From assembly GCA_017397925.1 (NCBI GenBank), contig JAFQHO010000010.1:1-59465 (forward strand): a stretch of DNA of 59,465 nt. The letters run 5' to 3'. The DNA is from Ruminococcus sp. (lineage in GTDB: Bacteria; Bacillota; Clostridia; Oscillospirales; Ruminococcaceae). The notes beneath the pieces were generated by a model. It was not told the origin of the DNA. It saw only the letters and a list, made by a program, of their open reading frames with translations, and did not search any database. The translations under genes and the position numbers were made by a program. Below are positions 44,872-53,659 of this stretch, piece by piece. Every line of letters starts with the position of its first letter. The stretch's first letter is position 1.

Positions 44872-46518
44872 TTGATAAACGGTGCTTTATTCAGAGACGC
44901 TGTTATTTCCGCCGCTATTACTTTAACCAACAAAAAACGCGAGGTTGATGAGCTTAACGTGTATCCCGTTCCCGACGGCGATACAGGTACAAATATGTCA
45001 ATGACTATCGGCAAGGCTGTTGATGAACTCAAAAGACTGCCCGATAATACGCCTATTTCCGAGGTTGCTTCCGTTACCGCTTCCGCACTTCTCAGAGGTG
45101 CAAGAGGAAATTCGGGAGTTATTCTCTCCCTGCTTTTCCGCGGTATGTCTAAGGGCCTTTCAGGACTTACAGAGGCAGGCTGCGAGGATTTTGCAAACTC
45201 CCTCGATCTGGGCGTTAAAGCCGCATACAAGGCTGTTATGAAGCCTGTTGAGGGTACTATCCTCACAGTTTCACGTCTTGCCGCAGAAAAAGCTAAGTCA
45301 TCCGCTATTTCCACAAGCAGCGATACCCTTTTCTGGAAGGATGTTTGTGACGAGGCTGAGGCTGTTCTCGCAAAGACAACGGAAATGCTCCCACAGCTTA
45401 AAAAAGCAGGCGTTGTTGACGCAGGCGGTATGGGATTCCTTATCATTATCCGCGCTATGAGCGATATTTTCAACGGCGGTAAAATTGCCGAGCCTGTTGA
45501 GAAAATTGAACGCTCAGACGATTCATTCCGCACAGCTGTAAGCGAATACGATGACGATATTACATATACCTACTGCACAGAGTTTATGCTCCGCAAAAAC
45601 CCCGATTGTCCCGATGTATTTATGCTCCGCGCATATCTTGAAACTATCGGCGACTGCGTTGTTGTAGTTGATGACGAGAAAATTATCAAGGTACACGTGC
45701 ATACTGACAATCCCGGTAAGGCATTGCAGAAGGGCCTTGAATTCGGCGTATTTATGAATGACCCACGTCCGAAAATTGAGAATATGCGTATTCAGCACGA
45801 GGATAAGGTCAAGGAGGCTCAGGACGCACAGGCCGGTCTTACTCCTGCAGAGCCTGAAAAGGATTTCGGCTTTGTTGCTGTTGCCGCAGGTCACGGAATT
45901 TCCGCCCTCTTTGAGGATTTAGGTGTTGATGTTGTAGTAAAGGGCGGTCAGACAATGAATCCCTCTACAGATGACCTGCTCCGCGCTATTCTTGCAACTC
46001 CTGCAAGAACTGTATTCGTTCTTCCAAACAATAAAAATATAATTATGGCGGCTGAACAGGCTGTAAAGCTTACAGACCGCACTGTATGCGTTCTCCAGAC
46101 ACGTACAATTCCTCAGGGTATTGCCGCTATGATGGCATTTGACGAGTGTGCTGATTTGTCTGAAAACCGCATTAATATGACAAAGGCATTTGAAAAAATC
46201 TCCACAGGTCTTATTACTTTCGCTGCCCGTGATTCCGAATTTGAGGGACACGCTATCAAGGAGGGTGAAATCCTTGCTCTTGATAATGGTAAGCTTTCCT
46301 TTACAGAAAAGGACATCAATAAGGCAGCATATAAGCTCACAAAGAAGCTGGCAAAGAGCGGTGCAAGCTATGTAACTGTAATTTACGGCTCTGATGTAAC
46401 TGAGGAAAGTGCAGAGGCTCTCCAGCAGCTGCTCCAGTCCAAGCTCAGCGATAAGATTGAGGTTATGCTTGTAAACGGCGGTCAGCCTGTTTACTACTAT
46501 ATTATTTCCGTAGAATAA
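44872..46518 (+). CDS. fakA: DAK2/FakA-like fatty acid kinase catalytic protein
   Basis: FakA phosphorylates fatty acids held by a FakB/DegV carrier; its N-terminal DhaL-type domain binds ATP and two Mg ions. The 548-residue protein shows ELNVYPVPDGDTGTNM (the Asp triad), LRGARGNSGVILS, AGGMGF in the first part, a middle domain with KVHVHTDNPGKALQKG, and a C-terminal DAK/DegV-like half with VVKGGQTMNPSTDDLL, VLPNNKNI and NGGQPVYYYIISVE. The translation start is taken as TTG at 44872, because AGGAGGG is seven bases upstream; an ATG at 44824 lies inside the hairpin and has no ribosome site. No fakB gene is in the window. Confidence 0.9.
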   Translation: MINGALFRDAVISAAITLTNKKREVDELNVYPVPDGDTGTNMSMTIGKAVDELKRLPDNTPISEVASVTASALLRGARGNSGVILSLLFRGMSKGLSGLTEAGCEDFANSLDLGVKAAYKAVMKPVEGTILTVSRLAAEKAKSSAISTSSDTLFWKDVCDEAEAVLAKTTEMLPQLKKAGVVDAGGMGFLIIIRAMSDIFNGGKIAEPVEKIERSDDSFRTAVSEYDDDITYTYCTEFMLRKNPDCPDVFMLRAYLETIGDCVVVVDDEKIIKVHVHTDNPGKALQKGLEFGVFMNDPRPKIENMRIQHEDKVKEAQDAQAGLTPAEPEKDFGFVAVAAGHGISALFEDLGVDVVVKGGQTMNPSTDDLLRAILATPARTVFVLPNNKNIIMAAEQAVKLTDRTVCVLQTRTIPQGIAAMMAFDECADLSENRINMTKAFEKISTGLITFAARDSEFEGHAIKEGEILALDNGKLSFTEKDINKAAYKLTKKLAKSGASYVTVIYGSDVTEESAEALQQLLQSKLSDKIEVMLVNGGQPVYYYIISVE

Positions 46519-46533
46519 TCCATTGTCAATCAA

Positions 46534-46568
46534 TCCGCACAGAGTAAAAATCCTTTGTACGGATTTTT
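46534..46568 (+). terminator. Terminator after fakA
   Basis: TCCGCACA pairs imperfectly with TTGTACGGA (46534-46563), followed by TTTTT. Related hairpins end the first and third lipoprotein genes (48009, 50965), so the unit seems duplicated with them. Confidence 0.65.
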
Positions 46569-46580
46569 AAGAGGTAAATT

Positions 46581-48002
46581 ATGAAAAAAGTTTTAGCATT
46601 TTTAACAGCACTTACAGCAATTTTCTGTACAGCCTGTGATAACAAACAGGACAGCATAAGCGAAAATCCGCCTGCGGAGGATATTACAGCCACAACATCG
46701 TCGGCGGATATTTCCGAAAATACGGAAAATCCCGAAGTTTCAGACGGAAATACCGTAAATTCACAGCCTGATACAGAATTAAAGCATTATACAATTAATG
46801 ATTTCAAAGAAATCGAAGTAAAACTCAATGCACAGAAAACAGCTCCACCTGTTGATTTCAAGGAATATGATTTGTCGGGAATTGAATTTGAGGCGAAAAA
46901 ATCTCCCTGTACACTTCCCGAAAATGTAAAAATTGAAAATATATGCCCCGATGCAGAAATTAATGCAAATAGCTTTAAAACGGAATTTGATGAATACTGT
47001 CAGCAATTTTTGGAAAATTATGCACCTATTATTGAATCAGAGAACAAGCCGAAGATTCGCTTTACAGCTTTTGACGGTGAAAATCTCTATTATTTAGGCG
47101 ATTACGACATTGCCTGTCCCAAGATAAGCCACAACTTTGAAATATTCAGATACAACCCCGAAACAGGAGAAAATGTCAGTATTTATGAATATTCCGACGG
47201 CACAGAGGGTGTAGCAATTGCGGATATGGTTTATAATAACGGACTTTTTCTTTTTACATTGGAGTCGGACGGTTTAAAAACTCAAAAGTTTGACGATAAA
47301 ACAGGGGAGTTTGTATACGCAGCTGATTCATTTGCAGGTCAAGTCAGCGTAGGTTCAATAGACGACCCAATTTATAAAGCAAACAGCTATAAGAAGTATA
47401 TCAACCTTAATATGAAACTCAGCGACACCAATGATTATGAGGTTGAACTGGTAAGGGAAAACGGCAAAATAACGGCAAAATCTGACAGATATACTCTTGA
47501 AACGGGTATCTCCCTCTGCAAAAAAATATTGTCAGATGAAAACCGATTGATTCTTTTGCAGTCTGATAATTATTACTCTGTTCTGCACACTTTTGATTTT
47601 GAGAAAATGGAAAAATACACGACAGATTTGAGTTCGCCAATGGATAATATTAACGCATACCCGATTGGCAAAAATGTGCTTATATACTATGACTATAAAC
47701 AACGGTATATGTACTTTATTCCTGAACTGGGAGCAGGTTTTAATCTGTATGAGGAAAGTTCCCCGACAGATCCTTTAACATCTTCAACGCTGTATGTTGA
47801 TAACCATTTTTGTGTTGACCAATCGCTGCTTGGAATTTCTGACAACGAACTTGCTGTATTGAACTTTGAAACGCTTTTTCCTGATTTTTATCGTTTTTGG
47901 AATGCATTTTTTGATGGTATGCCATATGAGAGAATTGCAAGCGAGTATGCAGAAAGCAATACAAACCCGCTGAAAAAGCTTTACATATTTGAAACAGACT
48001 GA
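46581..48002 (+). CDS. Putative lipoprotein, first of three tandem paralogs
   Basis: The 473-residue protein has a lipoprotein signal (MKKVLAFLTALTAIFCTAC, Cys19) and a Ser/Thr/Glu-rich linker to about residue 65. The mature domain shares with its two neighbours FKEYDLSGIEFEAKKSPC, LPENVKIENI, FDGENLYYLGDYDI, SHNFEIFRYNPETGE, YEYSDGTEG, FDFEKMEKYTT and PELGAGF, and it ends NPLKKLYIFETD. Repeated strands with Asp/Gly turns suggest a beta-propeller, but the fold is not certain. AAGAGGTAAATT precedes the ATG, identical to the next copy. Function unknown; it should sit on the outer membrane face. Confidence 0.72.
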   Translation: MKKVLAFLTALTAIFCTACDNKQDSISENPPAEDITATTSSADISENTENPEVSDGNTVNSQPDTELKHYTINDFKEIEVKLNAQKTAPPVDFKEYDLSGIEFEAKKSPCTLPENVKIENICPDAEINANSFKTEFDEYCQQFLENYAPIIESENKPKIRFTAFDGENLYYLGDYDIACPKISHNFEIFRYNPETGENVSIYEYSDGTEGVAIADMVYNNGLFLFTLESDGLKTQKFDDKTGEFVYAADSFAGQVSVGSIDDPIYKANSYKKYINLNMKLSDTNDYEVELVRENGKITAKSDRYTLETGISLCKKILSDENRLILLQSDNYYSVLHTFDFEKMEKYTTDLSSPMDNINAYPIGKNVLIYYDYKQRYMYFIPELGAGFNLYEESSPTDPLTSSTLYVDNHFCVDQSLLGISDNELAVLNFETLFPDFYRFWNAFFDGMPYERIASEYAESNTNPLKKLYIFETD

Positions 48003-48008
48003 CAATCA

Positions 48009-48043
48009 CCGCACAGAGTAAAAATCCTTTGTGCGGATTTTTT
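48009..48043 (+). terminator. Terminator after the first tandem lipoprotein
   Basis: CCGCACA (48009-48015) pairs with TGTGCGG (48030-48036), followed by ATTTTTT. AAGAGGTAAATT follows, which is also the ribosome site of the next gene. Confidence 0.78.
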
Positions 48044-48055
48044 AAGAGGTAAATT

Positions 48056-49432
48056 ATGAAAAAAGTTTTAGCATTTATAACCGCGCTTACAGCCCTTTTT
48101 TGTACAGCCTGCGATAACAAACAGGACAACATAAGCGATAATCCGCCTGTGGGCGATGTTACTTCTGCTGTAGCTGAGGCTGATATTTCCGAAAATACAG
48201 GCGAAAATACGGAAAAATCCGAAGTTTCAGACGAAAATTCTGTAATTTCACAGCCAGCCGCAGAATTAAAGCATTATACCCTTGATGATTTCAAAGAAAT
48301 CAAGGTAAATCTCAATATGCAGGACTCTCCCCCACCTGTTACGTTCAAGGAATATGATTTGTCGGGGATTGAATTTGAGGCGAAAAAATCTCCTTGTAAA
48401 CTGCCCGAAAATGTAAAGATTGAAAATATATGTCCACGTTCAAAAGCTGCTGCCAACGAACAGGAGATGGAACATGAAGAATATTGTCAGAAGTTTATCG
48501 AATCTTACGCTGCTATCCTCGAAGGTGAGGACAGACCGCTTATTCTATACACAGCTTTCGACGGTAAAAATCTCTATTATCTGGCAGATTACGATATAGT
48601 CTGCCCTAACCAAAGCCATAACTTTGAAATATTCAAGTACAACCCCGAAACAGGAGAAAGTATCAGTATTTATGAGTATTCCGACGGTACAGAGGGTATT
48701 ACAATATCTAATATGACGTACTTTGACAATAGTATACGGCTTTTCGTTATGGACAATGCCGAAAAAAGTCCAATTATCAAAGTATATAATCTGGATGAAG
48801 TTTCAGGCAGCATAAATGAAATTCTCGAAGAAGAAATCACTTTAGACTATCCTTTTGATCTTCAATCAACAAGCTATAAAAGTTTTCAAGTCAACATCGA
48901 CTATAGTATAAGTGATATAAGACTGGAAAAAGAAAATCGTAAAATGACAGCTTATACTGATAAAATTAAACTTGAAACAGGTATTAACAATTGTACACCG
49001 GTATTTTCTACAGATAATAGAATGGTTTTTTTGCAGGCAGATGCAGAGGTATCCATACTTCATACTTTTGACTTCGAAAAAATGGAAAAATATACAACTG
49101 AATTTGAATCATCAGACGCTAACCGTGCTTATCAATTAGGAAATAATGTTCTTGTACATTACGTTTATAATCAGAAATGTATATACTTCATTCCCGAACT
49201 TGGTGCAGGATTTCCTTTGCAGGAAGTTGAACGTATGACTTCTCCACTGGGAATAACTTACTATCCCAACAATTCAAGCGTAGATGTATATGACGGCAAA
49301 CTTGCATTGACAAATTTCGATATAGGTATATACAGGGATTCCTATTATAGCAATACCTTCTTAAAGGATATAGAATACACTCCTGTTGATAAAAACCCGC
49401 TGAAAAAACTTTGTATATTCGATACACAATAA
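48056..49432 (+). CDS. Putative lipoprotein, second of three tandem paralogs
   Basis: The 458-residue protein has nearly the same signal peptide (MKKVLAFITALTALFCTAC). The first 140 residues are almost the same as in the third copy (DDFKEIKVNLNMQDSPPPVT in both). The middle (about 210-330) is divergent, with a different sequence between SIYEYSDGTEG and FDFEKMEKYTT. The end is NPLKKLCIFDTQ. The pattern suggests gene conversion at the N-terminus and diversification of a central, probably ligand-facing segment. No clear terminator separates it from the third copy, 17 bases away, so they are likely cotranscribed. Confidence 0.72.
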   Translation: MKKVLAFITALTALFCTACDNKQDNISDNPPVGDVTSAVAEADISENTGENTEKSEVSDENSVISQPAAELKHYTLDDFKEIKVNLNMQDSPPPVTFKEYDLSGIEFEAKKSPCKLPENVKIENICPRSKAAANEQEMEHEEYCQKFIESYAAILEGEDRPLILYTAFDGKNLYYLADYDIVCPNQSHNFEIFKYNPETGESISIYEYSDGTEGITISNMTYFDNSIRLFVMDNAEKSPIIKVYNLDEVSGSINEILEEEITLDYPFDLQSTSYKSFQVNIDYSISDIRLEKENRKMTAYTDKIKLETGINNCTPVFSTDNRMVFLQADAEVSILHTFDFEKMEKYTTEFESSDANRAYQLGNNVLVHYVYNQKCIYFIPELGAGFPLQEVERMTSPLGITYYPNNSSVDVYDGKLALTNFDIGIYRDSYYSNTFLKDIEYTPVDKNPLKKLCIFDTQ

Positions 49433-49449
49433 TACATTTGAGGTAAATT

Positions 49450-50958
49450 ATGAAAAAAGTTTTAGCATTTTTAACCGCACTTACAGCCCTTTTCTGCACA
49501 GCCTGTAATGAAAAGAATGATAATATAAGCGAGAACCCGCCTGTGGGAGATGTTACTTCTGCTGTATCTGAAACAAATATTTCCGAAAATAAAGGCGAAA
49601 ATACAGAAACTTCCGAAGTTTCAGAGGAAAATTCTGTAATTTCACAGCCAGTCGCAGGATTAAAGCATTATGCCCTTGATGATTTCAAAGAAATCAAGGT
49701 AAATCTCAATATGCAGGACTCTCCCCCACCCGTTACGTTCAAGGAATACGATTTATCGGGGATTGAATTTGAGGCGAAAAAATCCCCCTGTAAACTGCCC
49801 GAAAACGTGAAAATTGAAAATATATATCCCGAAAGTCATCTCTTTGCTGAACTGTTACTGCTTGATCACGAAGAATATAAGCAGAAATTCATATCAGAAG
49901 ATTATGCGCTTGTTCTTGAAGCCGAGGAAATGCCGCTTATCCCCTTTTCAGCATTTGACGGCGAAAATATATATTATCTCGGAGATTACGATACAGTCTG
50001 CTGCAATGTAAGCCATAACTTTGAAATATTCAAGTATAATCCCGAAACAGGAGAAAATATCAGTATTTACGAATATTCCGACGGCACAGAGGGTGTTGCA
50101 ATTGCCGACATGATATATTACGACGACAGCATCTGGGTTCTCACTCTCATTTCAGACGCTTTAACAACCACTGACAGAGTTTCATTCATTACTGATATGA
50201 AATCACAGGAAATAAAAACATATCGTCTTGATGAGACAAGCGGAGAACTGAAGGAAGATTTGCTCGAAAAAGAATTTAAAATTAACAGTATTTCCCTTGA
50301 CGGTTACTCAATAACCTGCAAACGCAACGTAGACCTTGAATATCCCGAAGAAAAAGGCATAAAATTTGTAAGAGAAAACAATCAATTAACTGCTGAAACT
50401 GCGGATTTCACCCTTGAAACAGGAATTCTTGACTGTTACCCTGTATTATTTACCGATAAAAGGCTTTGCTTATTAAAATCAGATGTCTATTCCGCCACTC
50501 TCTATACCTTTGATTTTGAAAAAATGGAGCTTTACACTACTGAACTGCAAGTCTATGATTTTGAAAATAAGAATGAATGCCCGATAGTCCATGCAGATAA
50601 TTGCGTTGAAGCCTTTGCTGTAGGCGAACATATTCTTGTACACTACACACATTCGCACCAGTATATGTACTTTATACCTGAACTTGGTGCAGGTTTTGGC
50701 ATAAAAAATACGGAACTTGCTTCAAAAGATATAAGACAATTTATATCACCTCACAACACCACTTACCGTACAGACCATTCACAGCACAGCATTTACAATA
50801 ACAGCTATGCAATACTAAATTACGATTCACTTGTACACAATTTCTATTTATCGTCAAATAAACATCACTTTTCCTACAACAATCATTATAATCTTGACGT
50901 ATATACCCCCAGCATTACCAACCCGCTGAAAAAACTTTACATATTTGAAACCGACTGA
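49450..50958 (+). CDS. Putative lipoprotein, third of three tandem paralogs
   Basis: The 502-residue protein is the longest copy. It has the signal MKKVLAFLTALTALFCTAC, the shared N-terminal block, FSAFDGENIYYLGDYDTVCC, the shared middle YEYSDGTEGVAIADMIYYDD, an extra segment around residues 235-270, and IPELGAGFGI near the end, closing with NPLKKLYIFETD. GAGGTAAATT precedes the ATG. As with its neighbours I do not recognise the family; an extracellular beta-propeller-like sensor or binding protein is one possibility. Confidence 0.72.
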   Translation: MKKVLAFLTALTALFCTACNEKNDNISENPPVGDVTSAVSETNISENKGENTETSEVSEENSVISQPVAGLKHYALDDFKEIKVNLNMQDSPPPVTFKEYDLSGIEFEAKKSPCKLPENVKIENIYPESHLFAELLLLDHEEYKQKFISEDYALVLEAEEMPLIPFSAFDGENIYYLGDYDTVCCNVSHNFEIFKYNPETGENISIYEYSDGTEGVAIADMIYYDDSIWVLTLISDALTTTDRVSFITDMKSQEIKTYRLDETSGELKEDLLEKEFKINSISLDGYSITCKRNVDLEYPEEKGIKFVRENNQLTAETADFTLETGILDCYPVLFTDKRLCLLKSDVYSATLYTFDFEKMELYTTELQVYDFENKNECPIVHADNCVEAFAVGEHILVHYTHSHQYMYFIPELGAGFGIKNTELASKDIRQFISPHNTTYRTDHSQHSIYNNSYAILNYDSLVHNFYLSSNKHHFSYNNHYNLDVYTPSITNPLKKLYIFETD

Positions 50959-50964
50959 CGTCCA

Positions 50965-51001
50965 CCGCACAAAGTAAATTATTACTTTGTGCGGATTTTT
51001 T
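50965..51001 (+). terminator. Terminator of the lipoprotein cluster
   Basis: CCGCACAAAGTAA (50965-50977) pairs perfectly with TTACTTTGTGCGG (50982-50994), followed by ATTTTTT. Confidence 0.9.
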
Positions 51002-51031
51002 GTATATATAGCGAAAAATCAGCCAAATTAA

Positions 51032-51060
51032 TTGACAATCATTACTGACCGTGATATAAT
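51032..51060 (+). promoter_or_regulatory. Promoter of the hydrolase gene (and probably murF-like/ddl)
   Basis: TTGACA (51032-51037) and TATAAT (51055-51060) are 17 bases apart with an extended TGA. Transcription near 51067 excludes the in-frame ATG at 51066 as the start. Confidence 0.8.
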
Positions 51061-51122
51061 ATATAATGTATACGTATAATTATATTATAGAAAATCCAAG
51101 TGTAGTAAATGGAGATATACAG

Positions 51123-51896
51123 ATGAACAGAACGATTAACGGTATAAATATAAATTATGAGGAAAAGGGCGAGGGCGAGCTTATTGTCCTCCTCCACGGC
51201 TGGGGCAGCAATATAAAGCTTTTCGCCAATCTCATTGATTTGCTTTCAAAAAAATATAAGGTTGTGGCTATGGATATGCCGGGATTCGGCGAAAGTCAGG
51301 AGCCGCCCTCTGCATGGTGCGTTGACGATTACGCCAACTTTGTAATTGAATTCCTCAAAGCATACAATACAGATAAGGTTATGCTTTTAGGTCACTCTTT
51401 CGGCGGCAGAGTTATAATTAAGCTTAACAGCCGCGAAAACCTGCCCTTTGAAATCACAAAGGTTATCCTTGTGGATAGTGCAGGCATTTTACCGCCTAAA
51501 ACTAACAAGAAAAGCTTCCGCACACGCTGGTATAAGTTTTGCAGAACAATTCTTGCAACAAAGCTTATGCAGAAAATCGCTCCAGAAGCCCTTGAAAAGC
51601 TCCGTGTGAAGTACGGCAGTGCGGACTATGTTGCAGCATCTCCGCTTATGCGACAGGTGCTTGTTAAGACGGTAAATGAGGATTTAGAGCCGTTGCTACC
51701 TAATATCAAATGCCCGACTTTGCTTGTATGGGGCGTAAATGATACGGCTACACCGCTTTCAGACGGTGAAAAAATGGAGAAGCTTATCCCCGATGCAGGT
51801 CTTGTAAAGCTTGAAAACGCAGGACATTACTCATTCCTCGAACAGCAGTACACTTTCAACCGTGTTATGTGTTCTTTTATGAAAATTGAGGAATAA
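51123..51896 (+). CDS. Alpha/beta hydrolase
   Basis: The 257-residue cytoplasmic protein has the hydrolase fold: INYEEKGEGELIVLLHGWGS (oxyanion loop HGWG), DMPGFGES, nucleophile MLLGHSFGGRV, LVWGVNDTATP with the catalytic Asp, and the late NAGHYSF with the His. It has no signal peptide. The start is set at 51123, where GGAG lies 8-11 bases upstream, because the promoter lies at 51032-51060. The substrate is unknown. It precedes a membrane Mur ligase and ddl; a link to cell-wall precursors is inferred from the neighbourhood. Confidence 0.88.
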   Translation: MNRTINGININYEEKGEGELIVLLHGWGSNIKLFANLIDLLSKKYKVVAMDMPGFGESQEPPSAWCVDDYANFVIEFLKAYNTDKVMLLGHSFGGRVIIKLNSRENLPFEITKVILVDSAGILPPKTNKKSFRTRWYKFCRTILATKLMQKIAPEALEKLRVKYGSADYVAASPLMRQVLVKTVNEDLEPLLPNIKCPTLLVWGVNDTATPLSDGEKMEKLIPDAGLVKLENAGHYSFLEQQYTFNRVMCSFMKIEE

Positions 51897-51901
51897 TAAT
51901 A

Positions 51902-51919
51902 AGGCGGATAATATCTGCC
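51902..51919. repeat. Short near-palindrome, copy a
   Basis: GGCGGATAATATCTGCC is near-palindromic and also occurs at 56548-56564 in another intergenic gap. Confidence 0.5.
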
Positions 51920-51981
51920 ACACAAAATGCTAAATGCTAATGGCTAAAAGCTTTTTAAAATTATAAATATAGGAGATACAG

Positions 51982-53628
51982 ATGAATATTGCTATTTACT
52001 GCATATATGCAGTTATTGCACTTATTGCAATAATTTTTATGGGACTTCGTGAGTTCCATATGTTACAGCTTAACGGCTATAAAACTCCCGAACATTCATG
52101 GTGGATGAAGAAGAATTATAAAAGATATATACTGCCAATAATCCTGTTTATCGGTCAGTTTGTACTTTTGTTTACAAACCCTGTTATATGGAGAACTGAG
52201 AAGCACGTATTTATTCGCCCTTTAAACACAGTCACAATCATAATAATTTCAGTTTTTGCTTTGTTTAATATCAGTATTGCAATAAATAACAAACCGGGAA
52301 AGAAATTCAAAAAGCCCTTTGTTTACACCGCAAGAGTAAAACGGATGTTGATTACTTTCTTCATACTCATTGCGTTGATTTTCACAGCTGCGTTTTTTTC
52401 AGCAGAAAGGGTTTATTTTGAAGAAAGCACAAGATTTACAAATAATCTGCCATTTATAATTATCGGCTCTGCCCTTTATCTCACACCAATCCTTGTACCA
52501 CTTTCAAATCTTATCAACAAGCCTGTTGAAAAGGCTGTGCAGAACTGGTACATCAATGACGCTAAGAAAATCCTTGCCTCCTGCCCCGATTTGCACAAAG
52601 TAGGTATCACAGGAAGCTACGGCAAGACTTCTATGAAATTCTACCTCAGCGAGCTTCTCAGTTCTCAGTATGAAACCCTGAAAACTCCCGAAAGCTTTAA
52701 TACTCCTATGGGTGTTACTATTACAATCCGCCGTGATTTAAAGCCTACACACCAGTATTTCATCTGCGAAATGGGTGCAAGACGAGTTCACGAAATCAAG
52801 GAACTTTGCGGAATTGCCAATCCCCACGACGGCATTATTACTTCTGTCGGCCCTCAGCACCTTGAAACTTTCGGCTCAATTGAAAATGTTGTAAATACCA
52901 AATTTGAGCTTGCAGACAGCATTTCTGCTCTCGGTAAAGTTTATCTCAACGGTGATAACGAGCTTATCCGCAAAAAGGCTCCCGATTATCCTAACGCTAT
53001 CACCTACGGTTTGCAGGAGGGCAATGATTGGCGTGCTACCGATGTTTCTGTTTCCGACAGAGGCACAGAATTTACTGTTACTGCTCCCGACGGAAAATCC
53101 TGCCGATACAGCACAAAGCTTCTCGGTGAGCATAATGTTCAGAATCTTCTCGGTGCTATTGCTTACGCCGCAGATACAGGCATACCAATGGAAAAGCTTG
53201 TACTTCCCGTTAAGCGTATTGCCGCAGTTCCCCACCGTTTACAGCTTCTTGACAAGGGCAACGGCGTGACATTCATTGATGACGCTTACAACTCAAACCC
53301 CAGCGGCTGCCGTGCGGCACTTGCTGTTCTCGGATTATTTGATGCCTGTCGAATTCTCGTAACTCCAGGTATGGTTGAGCTTGGCGCAAAGCAGGAGGAG
53401 CTTAACTACGAGTTCGGACAGGAGGCTTCAAAAGCCTGCGATTATATCGTCCTCGTAGGCAAAAAGCAGACAGAACCCATATACAACGGCATTAAGGACA
53501 GCGGCTATGATATGTCAAAGGTTTATGTAGCTGACTCCCTTAACGACGCCCTTGCAAAGGTAAATGCTTATACTACAGACAAGAAAAAAATCGTTCTTCT
53601 TGAAAACGACTTGCCTGATAACTATTGA
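51982..53628 (+). CDS. murF: Membrane-anchored Mur ligase (MurF-like)
   Basis: Canonical MurF adds D-Ala-D-Ala to UDP-MurNAc-tripeptide in the cytoplasm. This 548-residue protein keeps the central ATPase domain with VGITGSYGKTSMKFYL (the P-loop), KTPESFNTPMGVTITI, EMGARRVHEIKELC, TSVGPQHLETFGS and the C-terminal domain (FIDDAYNSNPSGCRAAL, VTPGMVELGAKQEELN). But the usual N-terminal UDP-sugar domain is replaced by about 190 residues with five membrane helices (for example YILPIILFIGQFVLLF and MLITFFILIALIFTAAFF). It may act on a lipid-linked or other peptide substrate. Because ddl follows after 31 bases, D-Ala-D-Ala as the added group is plausible. TAGGAGAT precedes the ATG. Confidence 0.82.
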   Translation: MNIAIYCIYAVIALIAIIFMGLREFHMLQLNGYKTPEHSWWMKKNYKRYILPIILFIGQFVLLFTNPVIWRTEKHVFIRPLNTVTIIIISVFALFNISIAINNKPGKKFKKPFVYTARVKRMLITFFILIALIFTAAFFSAERVYFEESTRFTNNLPFIIIGSALYLTPILVPLSNLINKPVEKAVQNWYINDAKKILASCPDLHKVGITGSYGKTSMKFYLSELLSSQYETLKTPESFNTPMGVTITIRRDLKPTHQYFICEMGARRVHEIKELCGIANPHDGIITSVGPQHLETFGSIENVVNTKFELADSISALGKVYLNGDNELIRKKAPDYPNAITYGLQEGNDWRATDVSVSDRGTEFTVTAPDGKSCRYSTKLLGEHNVQNLLGAIAYAADTGIPMEKLVLPVKRIAAVPHRLQLLDKGNGVTFIDDAYNSNPSGCRAALAVLGLFDACRILVTPGMVELGAKQEELNYEFGQEASKACDYIVLVGKKQTEPIYNGIKDSGYDMSKVYVADSLNDALAKVNAYTTDKKKIVLLENDLPDNY

Positions 53629-53659
53629 TAAATAATCACAGACAAAGGAGATAACACAT

